Source: Streptomyces rubrogriseus
Lineage (GTDB): Bacteria; Actinomycetota; Actinomycetes; Streptomycetales; Streptomycetaceae
Direction of reading: 5' to 3'
Assembly: GCF_027947575.1 (NCBI RefSeq)
Contig: NZ_CP116256.1
Coordinates: 5,890,001 to 5,954,000 of the forward strand
Length of the DNA stretch: 64,000 nucleotides
Positions 22,169-32,123 of the stretch are shown here, one piece after another. Positions within the stretch are counted from its first letter, which is position 1, and each line of letters starts with the position of its first letter. The position numbers and the translations under genes are program-made. Below the pieces are notes generated by a model, which saw nothing but the letters and a program-made list of their open reading frames with translations, ran no database searches and had not been told where the DNA came from.

Positions 22169-25098
22169 GACGGCCTCCGCAGGGACACCAGGTCGGACAG
22201 CTCACGGGCCGTCAGTTCGGTGAGGGCCGACTCGCCGGAGCCGAGGATCGCGTCGGCCAGCGCCCGCTTGGACTGGAGCATCTCGGCGATGCGGTCCTCG
22301 ACCGTGCCCTCGGTGATGAGCCGGTGGACCTGGACCGGCTGGGTCTGGCCGATGCGGTAGGCGCGGTCGGTGGCCTGCTCCTCCACGGCCGGGTTCCACC
22401 AGCGGTCGAAGTGCACGACGTGTCCGGCGCGGGTGAGGTTCAGGCCGGTGCCCGCGGCCTTCAGGGACAGGACGAGCACGGGGGTCGCCCCGCTCTGGAA
22501 ACGGTCCACCATCCGCTCGCGCTCCGGCACCGGCGTACCGCCGTGCAGGAGGTCGACCGGGACCGCGCGGGCGGCCAGGTGGGAGGTGATGAGGCGGGCC
22601 ATGCCGACGTACTGCGTGAAGACCAGCACCGAGCCGTCCTCCGCGAGCACCGTGTCCAGCAACTCGTCCAGCAGGGCGAGCTTGCCCGAGCGGGCGGTCA
22701 TCCGGTCGGCCCCGCCCGGCGGGTGCTCCTCCTTCAGGAACAGCGCGGGGTGGTCGCAGATCTGCTTGAGCGAGGTCAGCAGCTTGAGGACGAGGCCGCG
22801 GCGGCCGATGCCCTCGGCCTCCTCGATGGCGAGCATCGACTCGCGCACCACCGCCTCGTACAGCGCGGCCTGCTCGCGGGTGAGCGGGACGGGATGGTCC
22901 GTCTCGGTCTTCGGCGGCAGCTCGGGGACGATGCCCGGGTCGGACTTCCTGCGGCGCAGCAGGAAGGGGCGGATCAGCCGGGCGAGACGCTCCACCGCCT
23001 GGTCGTCCTCGCCGTTCTCCACCGCGCGCGCGTGCCGGGCGCGGAAGGACTTCAGGGGGCCGAGCAGCCCGGGCGTGGTCCAGTCGAGCAGCGCCCACAG
23101 CTCGGAGAGGTTGTTCTCCACCGGGGTGCCGGTCAGGGCCACCCGGGCCGGGGACGGGATCGTGCGCAGGGCCTTCGCCGTGGCCGAGTACGGGTTCTTC
23201 ACGTGCTGGGCCTCGTCCGCGACGACCATGCCCCAGGGCTGCTCGGCCAGGGTCGTGGCGGCGGACCGCATGGTGCCGTAGGTGGTGAGGACGAAGCCGC
23301 CCGTCAGGTCGTCGAGGGTGCGGTCGGGGCCGTGGAATCGGCGGACCGGGACGCCGGGCGCGAACCGGTTGATCTCCCGCTGCCAGTTGCCCAGGAGGGA
23401 GGCGGGGCAGACCACGAGGGTCGGTTCGGTGCGGGCGCGCCTGAGGTGCAGGGCGATGACGGTGACGGTCTTGCCGAGGCCCATGTCGTCGGCGAGGCAG
23501 CCGCCGAGGCCGAGCGAGGTCATGAGGTCGAGCCAGGCCAGGCCGCGCGACTGGTAGTCGCGCAGGGTGGCGTGCAGGCCGGGCGGTGCTTCGGCGGGGC
23601 GCACCCCCGCGGTGAGCCGGTCGCGCAGGGCGGCCAGCGCGCCGACGGGCACCACCTCGACGGTCTCGCCGTCGGTCTCCGCGCTGCCGGTGAGGGCGAC
23701 GGAGAGGGCGTCGACCGGGTCGAGCAGGCCCAGGTCGCGCTTGCGGGCCCGGCGGACGAGCGCCGGGTCGACCAGCAACCAGCGGTCGCGGAGCCGGACG
23801 ACCGGGCGGTGGGCCTCCGCGAGGGTGTCCATCTCGGCCTCGGTGAGCGGGTCGCCGCCGATCGCGAGCTGCCAGCGGAACTGGAGCAGGTCCTCGCTCT
23901 CGAAGAAGCCCGTGCCGTCGGTCGCCGAACCGGGCGCGGTCCTGATCACCGCGGTCGCGGTGAGGTCCTGGGCCAGGTCGCGGGGCCAGTGCACGGCGAC
24001 CCCGGCGGCGGCCAGCCGGCCGGCCGCCACTCCCAGCAGGTCGGTGACCTCTTCCTCGGACAGGGCGAGTACGTCGGGCACGTCCTGGTCGGTGAGCCGG
24101 TCCAGCGGCGGCCAGACCCGCGCCGCGCGGCGCACCGCCAGGGCGGTGTCCACGCGCGTGCGGGCGCCGAACGCCGCGTCCGCCGTCCCCGACCACAGGT
24201 CCGCCGCGTCGGCGACGAGGGTGGGGTCGGCGAGGCTGTGCACCTGGACGACGGCCGCGCCGGCGTTGCGCGCGCCGACGCCTCCGCTCCCCGGGGCGGC
24301 CTCCCCCTCCCGGTCGAACAGGTCGTACGCCGACAGGTCCAGGCGGAGCGAGATGCGCACGCCCGCGTCCATGCCGGCGGCGACCTCCGCGGCCCAGTCG
24401 TGGGCGTCGGGCAGGCGCCGGGCCTCGCGCGCGGCGAACGGCCGTCCCGAGGCGTGGGGCGCGGCCGGGGTGCGGGGCAGGGTGTCGGCGACCGCGTCCA
24501 GGAAGGCGCGGACCAGTGCTTCCGGCTCCGGCAGCCGGATCGGTCCGGGGCCGTCGAGGGGGACCGCGTGGCCCTCCGGCGGCAGGGCGGCGGCCACGGC
24601 CCGCAGGTGCGCGATGTCGTCGGGGTCGAGCGGCCCGGCCCGCCAGGCGTCGTGACCGGTCGGGGTCAGGCCGGGCAGCAGCTGGCCGCGTGCGGTGAGC
24701 CGCAGGGCGTGCAGGGCCGCCGCGCCCCAGCAGGCGGTGGCCGGGTGGGCGGCCCGGTCGTGCCGGGCGCGCACCAGGTGGGGCAGCGCCTCGGCGAGCG
24801 GCAGCGACAGCGCGGGCGCGGTCCCGCGCCGCACTCCGGCGCCGTGCCGCCGCACGACGGTCAGCTCCGTCGGTCCGCCGGACCGCTCCCCGTCTCCGTC
24901 CCGGTCCCGGTCCCCATCCCCGGCGGCCGCTGCCCCGATGTCCTCTGCCGCGTCGACCGGCCCGCCGTCGGGATCCCAGAAGGCGATCCGTCCCTCGCGC
25001 GGGAGTGGTGCGGGCAGGAAGACGGCCGCGAGCCCGACGGGGACGGACGACGTCGTCGCCCCGGCCCGCCCTGCCTCCGTCACGGCCATGTCGCTCAT
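22165..25098 (-). CDS. SNF2-family DEAD/DEAH helicase
   Basis: 977-residue Swi2/Snf2 ATPase. The N-terminal ~490 residues are an actinobacterial extension; the helicase core follows: Walker A as DDMGLGKT (motif I), DEAQH (motif II), LTGTPVENN (motif III), and C-terminal SLKAAGTGLNLT and RAYRIGQ (motifs V and VI). It should translocate on double-stranded DNA. The ATG at 25098 (MSDMAVTEAG) is preferred because GGGAGG lies about 11 nt upstream; a GTG at 25110 would add four residues without a ribosome site. It overlaps the SWIM-finger gene by four bases and probably works with it. No methylase or nuclease is nearby, so this is not a DISARM-type defence island. Confidence 0.92.
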
Positions 25099-25263
25099 AC
25101 GTTCTGTCACCTCCCGCCCGTCCGCCCGATCAGATGTCTTCGACTCTACGGGCGGGGTCTGACAATCGGCTCCGACGGCCTGCCGCCGGTCCCTGGGACC
25201 GGGCGGGGCGGGACGGCGCGGCGCGGGGCGGGCCGAGGCGGAGGCGAAGGCTGGAGCACGGCC

Positions 25264-25845
25264 CTACGGAACGGTGTGCGAGACCACGTACACCATCGGG
25301 TAGTCGGGATTGTCCATGTTCACGACGACGTCCTGGGTCGGCGCCGGGTTCTCCTGCTCGTTGACGACGCCCCACCAGGAGCCGGACCCGCCGAACTGCC
25401 AGCCGGTGACCCGCTGCGCGCGGTCACTGATCGCGATCTTGCCCTTCCTCAGCGCGTCCCGGTCGACGCCCAGCCCCGCCAGGAAGACGTCGAGACCGGC
25501 ACCGGTGGTCTCGAACTGGACGTAGAGCCGGCTGGTCCTCCAGTTGTTCGTCTCGTAGTACGCGACCTCTTCGGCCGGGACCGGGACGGGCACCTCGTAG
25601 ATGCGGCGTTGCAGCTTGGAGGGCCAGCCGCTGGTCATACCGGTCGCCGCGTACTTCGCCTCCTTGTCCCGGCCGCTGTCGCGGCTCTGGTTGGCGGAGA
25701 TCACCAGGTAACCGGCCGGGACGCCGATGAGCAGCACGATGATGAGCAGGGTGAGCGTACGGCGGCGGATCATGTGCCGGCGGCCCTCGGCCGCGGCGCC
25801 GGCCGGCTCCGGGGGACCGGGCTGGTGCGGCAGGGACTCCGTCAC
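25264..25845 (-). CDS. hypothetical membrane-anchored protein
   Basis: 193 residues of no family I recognise. It has a short cytoplasmic N-terminus (~25 residues, Pro-rich then RRR), one transmembrane helix (LTLLIIVLLIGVPAGYLVIS, about 30-50) and an extracytoplasmic domain of about 140 residues with several Trp and Tyr (GWQFGGSGSWWGVVN). No lipobox or sortase motif. The start overlaps the stop of the upstream ROK kinase gene (GTGA), so it is co-translated with it. A link to sugar sensing is only contextual. Confidence 0.8.
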   Translation of the reverse strand: MTESLPHQPGPPEPAGAAAEGRRHMIRRRTLTLLIIVLLIGVPAGYLVISANQSRDSGRDKEAKYAATGMTSGWPSKLQRRIYEVPVPVPAEEVAYYETNNWRTSRLYVQFETTGAGLDVFLAGLGVDRDALRKGKIAISDRAQRVTGWQFGGSGSWWGVVNEQENPAPTQDVVVNMDNPDYPMVYVVSHTVP

Positions 25846-26990
25846 AGCGACTCCCGGGACTCACGGCGGGCCTCGGCGTACCGCTCGTAGCGCTCGTACC
25901 GCTCCACCCGGCGCCGCTTGGCCCGGCGGAAGCGGCGGGCGACCAGCCGGGACAGGTCGGCGGCGCCCACCATGCCGGCCTCGGGGCCGAGCTGGGCGCG
26001 GACGATGCGGGCCTGGGGGCGGTAGCCGCGGCCGGTGAGCTGGCGCTTGAAGGCGTCGCGCGCGGGGCCGATCAGCAGGTCGTCGGCGGCGCTGACCCCG
26101 CCGCCGATCACGAAGCAGGACGGGTCGAGGGCCGCGGCGAGGTTCGCGATGCCGACGCCGAGCCACTGCCCGATGTCCTGGAGCAGCTCGACGCACATGG
26201 CGTCGCCCTCGCGGGCCAGCTCGGTGATCATCGGGCCGGTGATGTCGCCGATGCTGCCCTTGACGTGCTCGATGATTCCGTACGCCACCGGGGAGTCCGC
26301 GGCGGCCAGCTCTCGGGCCTCCCTGACCAGGGCGTTTCCGGAGCTGTACTGCTCCCAGCAGCCGCGGTTGCCGCACGGGCAGCGGTGGCCGCCGGGAACG
26401 ACCTGCATGTGCCCGAACTCGCCGGCGACGCCGTACTTGCCCCGTTTGACCTGGCCGTCCTCCAGGATCGCGCCGCCGATGCCGGTGCCGAGCGTGATCA
26501 TGACGAGGTGGTCCTCGCCGCGGCCGGCGCCGAAGCGCCACTCGGCCCAGGCGGCGGTGTTGGCGTCGTTGTCCACCAGGACGGGCACGGCGAGGCGGCC
26601 GGCGATGCGGTCGCGCAGCGGTTCGTTGCGCCAGGACAGGTGGGGGGCGAACAGGACGCGGTTGCGGTCGGCGTCGACCCACCCGGCCGCGCCGATGCCG
26701 ACGGCGTGCACGTCGTGCCGGTCGGAGAGGTCCAGGACCAGTTCGACGATCGTGTCCTCGACGACCTTCGGGCTCTTGGACTTGTCCGGGGTCTCCGTGC
26801 GGAGCTTCTCCAGGATGTTGCCGTCGGCGTCGACGACACCCGCCATGACCTTCGTGCCGCCGATGTCGATGCCGACCGTGGGCACGCGGGGTGCCGTGAG
26901 GTGCGAGCGGCGTTCCCTCGTGCCCACGGTGCGCAGGACCGGGGCACGGCGGGAGCCGATGGGGGCGGTGAAGTCGCGGTAGGTGCTCAT
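25842..26990 (-). CDS. ROK-family sugar kinase (glucokinase-like)
   Basis: 382 residues. A ~47-residue N-terminal extension precedes the ATPase core: VGIDIGGTKVMAGVVD (phosphate-1), LVDNDANTAAWAEW (catalytic Asp), TLGTGIGGAI (phosphate-2), and the ROK zinc cluster GHRCPCGNRGCWEQY. There is no N-terminal helix-turn-helix, so it is a kinase rather than a ROK repressor. Likely phosphorylates a hexose. It lies 121 bp downstream of an ABC sugar importer on the same strand and may act on its cargo. The ATG at 26990 lacks an obvious ribosome site; the core motifs do not depend on the choice. Confidence 0.88.
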   Translation of the reverse strand: MSTYRDFTAPIGSRRAPVLRTVGTRERRSHLTAPRVPTVGIDIGGTKVMAGVVDADGNILEKLRTETPDKSKSPKVVEDTIVELVLDLSDRHDVHAVGIGAAGWVDADRNRVLFAPHLSWRNEPLRDRIAGRLAVPVLVDNDANTAAWAEWRFGAGRGEDHLVMITLGTGIGGAILEDGQVKRGKYGVAGEFGHMQVVPGGHRCPCGNRGCWEQYSSGNALVREARELAAADSPVAYGIIEHVKGSIGDITGPMITELAREGDAMCVELLQDIGQWLGVGIANLAAALDPSCFVIGGGVSAADDLLIGPARDAFKRQLTGRGYRPQARIVRAQLGPEAGMVGAADLSRLVARRFRRAKRRRVERYERYERYAEARRESRESL

Positions 26991-27111
26991 CGGGTGCGAT
27001 TGTGCCGCACGGCTGTGCCGTGCGCCGAATGGGACAGGGGGTGGTGTGATCGGTTCGTTGCCGGGTGCGGGCGCGCTGTGGTTACTCGCGCCCACGCGGC
27101 GGAGCCGCACA

Positions 27112-27921
27112 TTACACAGCCCCGCGCCCCTGGTCACGCTGCAGCTCGTGGCGTAGATCGTCCAGCTCCGTTCCGCCCGCCATCTGCCTCGTCAGCTCGT
27201 CCAGGGTGATGTCCTCGCGCTCGTGGTTGCCGACCATCGTGCCGCGCTTCAGCAGCACGAACCGGTCCCCCACCAGGTACGCGTGGTGTGGGTTGTGGGT
27301 GATCAGCACGACACCGAGGCCCTGGTCACGTGCCGCCGCCACGTATTTCAGGACCACACCCGACTGCTTCACGCCCAGTGCCGCCGTCGGCTCGTCCAGG
27401 ACGAGCACCTTCGCGCCGAAGTACACCGCGCGGGCGATCGCCACGCACTGGCGCTCGCCGCCGGAGAGGGTGCCGATGGGCTGGTCGACGTCGCGGAGGT
27501 CGATGCCCATGCGCAGGAGTTCCGCGTGGGTGGTGCGGCGCATGTGGTCGACGTCCATGCGTTTGAACGGGGCGACGCCCTTGCGCGGCTCGGAGCCGAG
27601 GAAGAAGTTGCGCCAGACCGGCATGAGGGGGACGACGGCGAGGTCCTGGTAGACGGTGGCGATGCCGCGGTCCAGGGCTTCGCGCGGGGAGGCGAGGCGG
27701 GTCTCCTCGCCGTCCAGGCTCAGTGTGCCGCCGTCGTGCTGGTGCAGCCCGGCGATGATCTTGATGAGGGTGGACTTGCCCGCGCCGTTGTCGCCGAGCA
27801 CGCAGGTGATCTCGCCGGCGTGGACCTCCAGGGACACGCCTTCGAGCGCGCGGACGTTGCCGTAGTTCTTGCTGACGCCGGACAGCTCGACGAGCGCCGT
27901 ACGGTCTTCGTTCCGCGTCAC
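27112..27921 (-). CDS. ABC importer ATP-binding subunit, CUT2/ribose type, single NBD
   Basis: 269-residue ATPase: Walker [10 protein letters not shown] (~44), signature LSGGERQ (~150), Walker B VLVLDEP (~170), H-loop ITHNPHH. Ribose/xylose-type importers usually have a ~500-residue double-NBD ATPase; this one is the single-domain form, so it should act as a homodimer. The GTG at 27921 overlaps the permease stop by four bases (GTGA) and was preferred to the longer open frame, which runs antisense-like through the permease gene. Third gene of a binding protein-permease-ATPase operon. Confidence 0.92.
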   Translation of the reverse strand: MTRNEDRTALVELSGVSKNYGNVRALEGVSLEVHAGEITCVLGDNGAGKSTLIKIIAGLHQHDGGTLSLDGEETRLASPREALDRGIATVYQDLAVVPLMPVWRNFFLGSEPRKGVAPFKRMDVDHMRRTTHAELLRMGIDLRDVDQPIGTLSGGERQCVAIARAVYFGAKVLVLDEPTAALGVKQSGVVLKYVAAARDQGLGVVLITHNPHHAYLVGDRFVLLKRGTMVGNHEREDITLDELTRQMAGGTELDDLRHELQRDQGRGAV

Positions 27922-28958
27922 TTGGTGGCCTCCGCGCGCTTGCGGACCCAGGCGTTGAGCAGGGTCGCGAGGAGCAGCATCGCTCCGAGGAAGAACTTGA
28001 ACCAGTCGGGGTTCCACTCGGCGAAGACGATGCCCTTGCTGGTCATGCCGAAGATGAACGCGCCGACCGCCGAGCCGACGGCGCTGCCGTAGCCGCCGGT
28101 GATCAGGCAGCCGCCGATGACGGCCGCGATGATGTAGATCAGCTCGTTGCCGACGCCCTCGCCGGACTGGACGACGTCGTAGGAGAAGAGCAGGTGCTGG
28201 CCGGAGATCCAGGCGCCGAGGCCGACGCCCATGTAGAGGCCGATCTTGGTCCTGGTGACCGGGACGCCCACCGCGCGGGCGGCGTCCTTGTTGCCGCCGA
28301 CCGCGAAGATCCAGTTGCCCGCGCGGGTGCGCAGCAGGATCCAGCTGGCGACGGCGACCAGGGCGAGCCACCACAGGATGGTCACCTTGAAGCCGACGCC
28401 GCCGATCGTGATCGTGGAGGCGAAGACGTCCCGGGCGGAGGGGAAGCCCTCCATGTCGGCGATCGACTTGGTGGAGACGGTGCCGTCGACGAGCTTGGTG
28501 AAGCCCAGGTTCAGACCGGTCAGCATGAGGAACGTGCCGAGCGTGATGATGAAGCTGGGCAGTTTGGTGCGGGTGAGCATGAAGCCGTTGAAGGCGCCGA
28601 TCGCCAGGGTGACCAGCAGCGACACGCCGACACCGACCCAGACGTTGGCGGTCATCTGGTAGCTGAACATCGACGACACCAGCGCCGAGGAGGTGACCAT
28701 GACGCCCGCGGACAGGTCGAACTCGCCGCCGATCATCAGCAGCGCCACCGGGACGGCCATGATGCCGATCGTGGAGGCGGCGTAGAGCACCGTGCTGAGG
28801 CTGGCGGCGTGCAGGAAGCTGTCGGCGAAGAACGCGAAGAAGACGAAGACGGCGATCGCGCCGACGACGGAGCCCAGCTCGGGGCGGCCGAGGAGTTTCC
28901 GCAGCGGAGAGGTCTGCAGAATCCTTTCGTCAGCCGCCTTCACCTGCGTGGCGTTCAT
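27918..28958 (-). CDS. ABC sugar importer permease (RbsC/BPD_transp_2 family)
   Basis: 346-residue polytopic membrane protein with about nine to ten hydrophobic segments (for example [13 protein letters not shown] and [20 protein letters not shown], the latter being the conserved EFDLS motif of this permease family). Forms the channel for a monosaccharide or inositol. Its start overlaps the binding-protein stop by four bases and its stop overlaps the ATPase start, so all three subunits are translationally coupled. Confidence 0.92.
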   Translation of the reverse strand: MNATQVKAADERILQTSPLRKLLGRPELGSVVGAIAVFVFFAFFADSFLHAASLSTVLYAASTIGIMAVPVALLMIGGEFDLSAGVMVTSSALVSSMFSYQMTANVWVGVGVSLLVTLAIGAFNGFMLTRTKLPSFIITLGTFLMLTGLNLGFTKLVDGTVSTKSIADMEGFPSARDVFASTITIGGVGFKVTILWWLALVAVASWILLRTRAGNWIFAVGGNKDAARAVGVPVTRTKIGLYMGVGLGAWISGQHLLFSYDVVQSGEGVGNELIYIIAAVIGGCLITGGYGSAVGSAVGAFIFGMTSKGIVFAEWNPDWFKFFLGAMLLLATLLNAWVRKRAEATK

Positions 28959-29959
28959 CGCGTGCCCCGCTTCGTGTAGTCGGCCAGCGCGGCGGCGTCG
29001 TCCTTGGTGATGATCTGCGGCCCGGTGAGCACCGGACGGCCGCCGCCCAGGACGTCGGCGTTGTACCTGTACAGCCAGAGCAGGTCGACGGCCTCGTAGC
29101 CCTGGAGGTAGGGCTGCTGGTCGACGGCGAAGCCGAGGGTGCCGTCCGCCAGTCCGGCGGCCACCTTGGCGTTGAGGTCGAAGGTGTCGATCTCGGCCTT
29201 GCTTCCCGCGCCCTGCTTGGCCTTGACCGCGGTGTCGGCGTAGGGGGCGCCGAGCGTGACGACGGCGTCGACGGACTTGTCGGTCTGGAGCTTGGCCTCG
29301 ATGGCGGACTGCACGTCCGGCATGCTGGTGCCGTTGACGTAGAGCCGCTGGACCTTGCCGTCGAAGGTCTTCTCCACGCCGTCGCAGCGCTGCTCGTGGC
29401 CGACGTTGCCCTGCTCGTGGAGCACGCAGACCGCCTGCTCGCGGCCCCGCTCGTTCAGCTCCTCGCCCACGGCCTCACCGGCGATCGTCTCGTCCTGGCC
29501 GACGTGGGTGAGGGCGCCGAACTCCTTGGACTCCTCGGAGCCGGAGTTCACCGTGATCACCGGGATGCCCGCCTTGTGCGCGCGGGCGAGGGCGGACTTC
29601 ATCGCGTCGGGCTTGGCGAGCGTGACGATGATGCCGTCGACCTTCTTGTCGATGGCGGCGTTCACGAGCTGGGCCTGCTGCTGCGCCTCGTCGTCGTGGG
29701 AGTACAGGAAGTTGATGTTGTCCTTGACCGCGGCCTGCTCGGCGCCGCTCTGGACGATGTCCCAGAAGGTGTCGCCGTCGCCCGAGTGGGTGATCATCGC
29801 GAAGGTCCAGCGGGGGGTGTTCACCGCCGCCCTGCCCTCGGCCGACGCGGCCTTGCGGGCGTCCTCGGCGCGCTTGCCGCCGGTACTGCTGCAGCCGGCC
29901 AGGGACACCGACAGTGCCCCTGCCAGCGCGATGCCCACCCATGTCCGAAACCGTGCCAC
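28955..29959 (-). CDS. sugar-binding lipoprotein of the ABC importer (periplasmic-binding 4 family)
   Basis: 334 residues. Signal peptide with lipobox LAGC (Cys22), a linker, then a ribose-type type I binding fold (FAMITHSGDGDTFWDIVQSG, DGIIVTLAKPDAM, GIPVITVNSG, HVGQDE). The extracellular receptor of the importer encoded downstream. The start is GTG with AAGGG upstream. Promoter region contains two copies of the TGTCCG(G)ACA palindrome, so the operon is probably repressed by the neighbouring GntR protein. Ligand likely myo-inositol or a related sugar, judging only from the divergent dehydrogenase. Confidence 0.92.
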   Translation of the reverse strand: MARFRTWVGIALAGALSVSLAGCSSTGGKRAEDARKAASAEGRAAVNTPRWTFAMITHSGDGDTFWDIVQSGAEQAAVKDNINFLYSHDDEAQQQAQLVNAAIDKKVDGIIVTLAKPDAMKSALARAHKAGIPVITVNSGSEESKEFGALTHVGQDETIAGEAVGEELNERGREQAVCVLHEQGNVGHEQRCDGVEKTFDGKVQRLYVNGTSMPDVQSAIEAKLQTDKSVDAVVTLGAPYADTAVKAKQGAGSKAEIDTFDLNAKVAAGLADGTLGFAVDQQPYLQGYEAVDLLWLYRYNADVLGGGRPVLTGPQIITKDDAAALADYTKRGTR

Positions 29960-30046
29960 GAGGCCGTGCCCTTCTTGCTGTGCCGTGCTGTGCGTGCGGG
30001 GCCTGTCTCAGCCCCGGCCGGGTTCTGGAGACCCCAAACGCCCCAT

Positions 30047-30055
30047 TGTCCGACA
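30047..30055. promoter_or_regulatory. variant GntR operator half-copy
   Basis: TGTCCGACA, the shared palindrome with one central G missing, 45 bp from the perfect copy and about 90 bp before the binding-protein start. Possible second operator; weaker evidence because of the altered spacing. Confidence 0.4.
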
Positions 30056-30099
30056 CACAAGCGGAGCCTTTGCCTCCGGGGATCGGCCGAGGGTCACAT

Positions 30100-30109
30100 T
30101 GTCCGGACA
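30100..30109. promoter_or_regulatory. GntR operator (TGTCCGGACA) at the importer promoter
   Basis: Perfect 10-bp palindrome within ATTGTCCGGACAT, identical over 13 bases to the copy in the gntR/dehydrogenase intergenic region. Found only at the two promoters flanking the regulator as far as I could see, hence the operator call. Confidence 0.7.
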
Positions 30110-30180
30110 TTGCGACGAACCCGCACGGTGGGGGCCGCCGGTGGGAGCCGCCGCGGGGGGCGGTCGCCGGACGCGGTCGC

Positions 30181-30945
30181 TCAGGGCCGCACGAGCAGCT
30201 GGAACTCGAAGGAGTAGCGGGACGGCCGGTAGGTGTGGGTGCCGAACTCGACCGCGCGTCCCGTGTCGTCGAAGGTGGTGCGCTCCATGGTGAGCAGCGG
30301 GGCGCCCGCGTCCTCGCCGAGTCGCTCGGCCTCGCCGGAGGTCGCGGCGCGGGCGCCGATGGACTGCCGGGCGCTGTGCAGGGTGATCCCGGCGGCGCGC
30401 ATCAGCCGGTAGAGGCCGGTGGCCTCCAGCTGTCCGGTGTCCAGGTCGACGAGGCCGGGCGGCAGGTAGTTGCACAGGTACGCCATCGGTTCCCCGTGCG
30501 TCAGCCGCAGCCGCTCGATGCGGTGCACGTCGCCGCCCTCGGCCACGCCGAGCGCCGCGGCGATCTCCGCGGTGGCCGGGACGACGCTGTTGACCAGGAC
30601 TTTCGTGGCGGGGCGCTGGCCCGCCGCCTCCAGGTCGTCGTAGAGGCTGCTGAGTTCCAGGGGGCGCCGGACCTTGCTGTGCACGACCTGGGTGCCGACG
30701 CCGCGGCGGCGCACGAGCAGGCCCTTGTCGACGAGCGACTGGATGGCCTGGCGGACGGTGGGCCGGGACAGGCCGAGCCGTGCGGCCAGCTCGATCTCGT
30801 TGCCCAGCAGGCTGCCGGGGGTCAGCGCGCCGTGCTCGATCGCCGCCTCCAGCTGCTGCGACAGCTGGAAGTACAGCGGCACCGGGCTGCTGCGATCCAC
30901 GCTGAGGTCCAGCGACACGGTCGGGTCCACTTCTGGTTTCGGCAC
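30181..30945 (-). CDS. GntR/HutC-family transcriptional regulator with UTRA domain
   Basis: 254 residues. N-terminal winged helix (PLYFQLSQQLEAAIEHGAL, LAARLGLSRPTVRQAIQSL, RRRGVGTQV) and a C-terminal UTRA ligand-binding domain (about 90-250, SLYDDLEAAGQRP to the end). Predicted to repress the ABC importer downstream and the divergent dehydrogenase and to be released by a substrate-derived ligand. It is flanked by the palindrome TGTCCGGACA on both sides (30100 and 30996). GntR members of this subfamily control inositol and amino-sugar uptake in other actinobacteria. Confidence 0.92.
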   Translation of the reverse strand: MPKPEVDPTVSLDLSVDRSSPVPLYFQLSQQLEAAIEHGALTPGSLLGNEIELAARLGLSRPTVRQAIQSLVDKGLLVRRRGVGTQVVHSKVRRPLELSSLYDDLEAAGQRPATKVLVNSVVPATAEIAAALGVAEGGDVHRIERLRLTHGEPMAYLCNYLPPGLVDLDTGQLEATGLYRLMRAAGITLHSARQSIGARAATSGEAERLGEDAGAPLLTMERTTFDDTGRAVEFGTHTYRPSRYSFEFQLLVRP

Positions 30946-30995
30946 GGGCCGAGCGTAGCTCCGTGCCGAGGCGACGGGAAGCTGCGCAGTTCGAT

Positions 30996-31005
30996 TGTCC
31001 GGACA
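30996..31005. promoter_or_regulatory. GntR operator (TGTCCGGACA) in the divergent promoter
   Basis: Second perfect copy of the palindrome, in ATTGTCCGGACAT, between the regulator start and the dehydrogenase start. It would allow autoregulation and control of the dehydrogenase together. Confidence 0.7.
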
Positions 31006-31046
31006 TACGCATTGACAGGGAGCGGCTGTGAGCCCACTTTGATTCC

Positions 31047-32060
31047 ATGCGCATCGGGGTCATCGGAACGGGCCGCATCGGCACCGTTCACGCCAACACG
31101 CTCAGCCGCCACCGCGACGTCGGATCCCTGATCCTCACGGACGCCGACATCACACGGGCGCAGGAGCTGGCCCACCGGCTGGGCGAGACGGCGGCACCAG
31201 GAGTGGACGAGATCTTCCAGTGGGGCGTGGACGCGGTGGTGATCACCACGGCGACGCCGGCCCATGCCGAACTGATCGGCCGGGCGGCCCGCTCGGGGCT
31301 CCCGGTGTTCTGCGAGAAGCCCATCGCCCTGGACCTGCCGGGCACGTTACAGGCGATCGCCGAGGTGGAGGCCGCCGGGACGGTCCTCCAGATGGGCTTC
31401 CAGCGCCGCTTCGACACCGGCTACACCGGGGCCCGGGAGGCGGTGCGGTCCGGGCGGCTGGGCCGGCTGCACACCGTCCGGGCGGTGACGAGCGACCAGA
31501 CCCCGCCGCCGGCCGAGTACCTCCCGCAGTCCGGCGGGCTCTACCGGGACACGCTCATCCACGACTTCGACGTCCTGCGCTGGGTGACCGGGCGGGAGGT
31601 CGTCGACGTGTACGCCGCCGGGTCCGACGCCGGTCCGCCGATGTTCCGCGCGGCGGGCGACGTGGACACCGGGGCGGCGCTGCTCACGCTGGACGACGGG
31701 ACGCTGGCGACGGCGACCGCGACGCGGCTGAACGGGGCGGGGTACGACGTGCGCATGGAGCTGGCCGGGGAGCTGGACCAGATCGTCGTGGGCTTGGACG
31801 ACCGTACGCCGATCGCGTCCACCGAGCCGACCGGGCCCCCGGCCGCGGACAAGCCGTGGACCGGCTTCGTGGAGCGCTTCGGACCCGCCTACGAGGCCGA
31901 GCTGACCACCTTCGTGCAGGTGGTGCGCGGCGAGCGGGCCAACCCGTGCGACGGGCGCGAGGCGCTGCAGGCCCTGCGGATCGCGGAGGCCTGCGACGTC
32001 TCGCGGCGCGAGCGCAGACCCGTACGGCTGACGGAGGTGCCCGAGGCGCTCACGTCTTAG
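31047..32060 (+). CDS. Gfo/Idh/MocA dehydrogenase, inositol 2-dehydrogenase-like
   Basis: 337-residue NAD-dependent oxidoreductase. Rossmann motif GVIGTGRIGTVHA at the N-terminus, CEKPIALDL (~92, the family Lys) and a C-terminal alpha/beta domain with DTLIHDFDVLRW (catalytic His-Asp region). Best guess is myo-inositol or scyllo-inositol dehydrogenase (IolG-like), matching the importer and regulator across the shared promoter. The gene end is unusual: the last six codons, EALTS-stop, are tandemly triplicated past the TAG stop. Confidence 0.88.
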   Translation: MRIGVIGTGRIGTVHANTLSRHRDVGSLILTDADITRAQELAHRLGETAAPGVDEIFQWGVDAVVITTATPAHAELIGRAARSGLPVFCEKPIALDLPGTLQAIAEVEAAGTVLQMGFQRRFDTGYTGAREAVRSGRLGRLHTVRAVTSDQTPPPAEYLPQSGGLYRDTLIHDFDVLRWVTGREVVDVYAAGSDAGPPMFRAAGDVDTGAALLTLDDGTLATATATRLNGAGYDVRMELAGELDQIVVGLDDRTPIASTEPTGPPAADKPWTGFVERFGPAYEAELTTFVQVVRGERANPCDGREALQALRIAEACDVSRRERRPVRLTEVPEALTS

Positions 32061-32096
32061 GAGGCGCTCACGTCTTAAGAGGCGCTCACGTCTTGA
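32043..32096. repeat. three tandem 18-bp repeats, each ending in a different stop codon
   Basis: Units GAGGCGCTCACGTCTTAG, GAGGCGCTCACGTCTTAA and GAGGCGCTCACGTCTTGA follow without spacers. The unit length is a multiple of three, so all encode EALTS followed by amber, ochre and opal stops in the same frame as the dehydrogenase. The first unit is the normal gene end. Confidence 0.95.
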
Positions 32097-32123
32097 GGCG
32101 TGTCGCCCTGGTACCCGCCGGCC

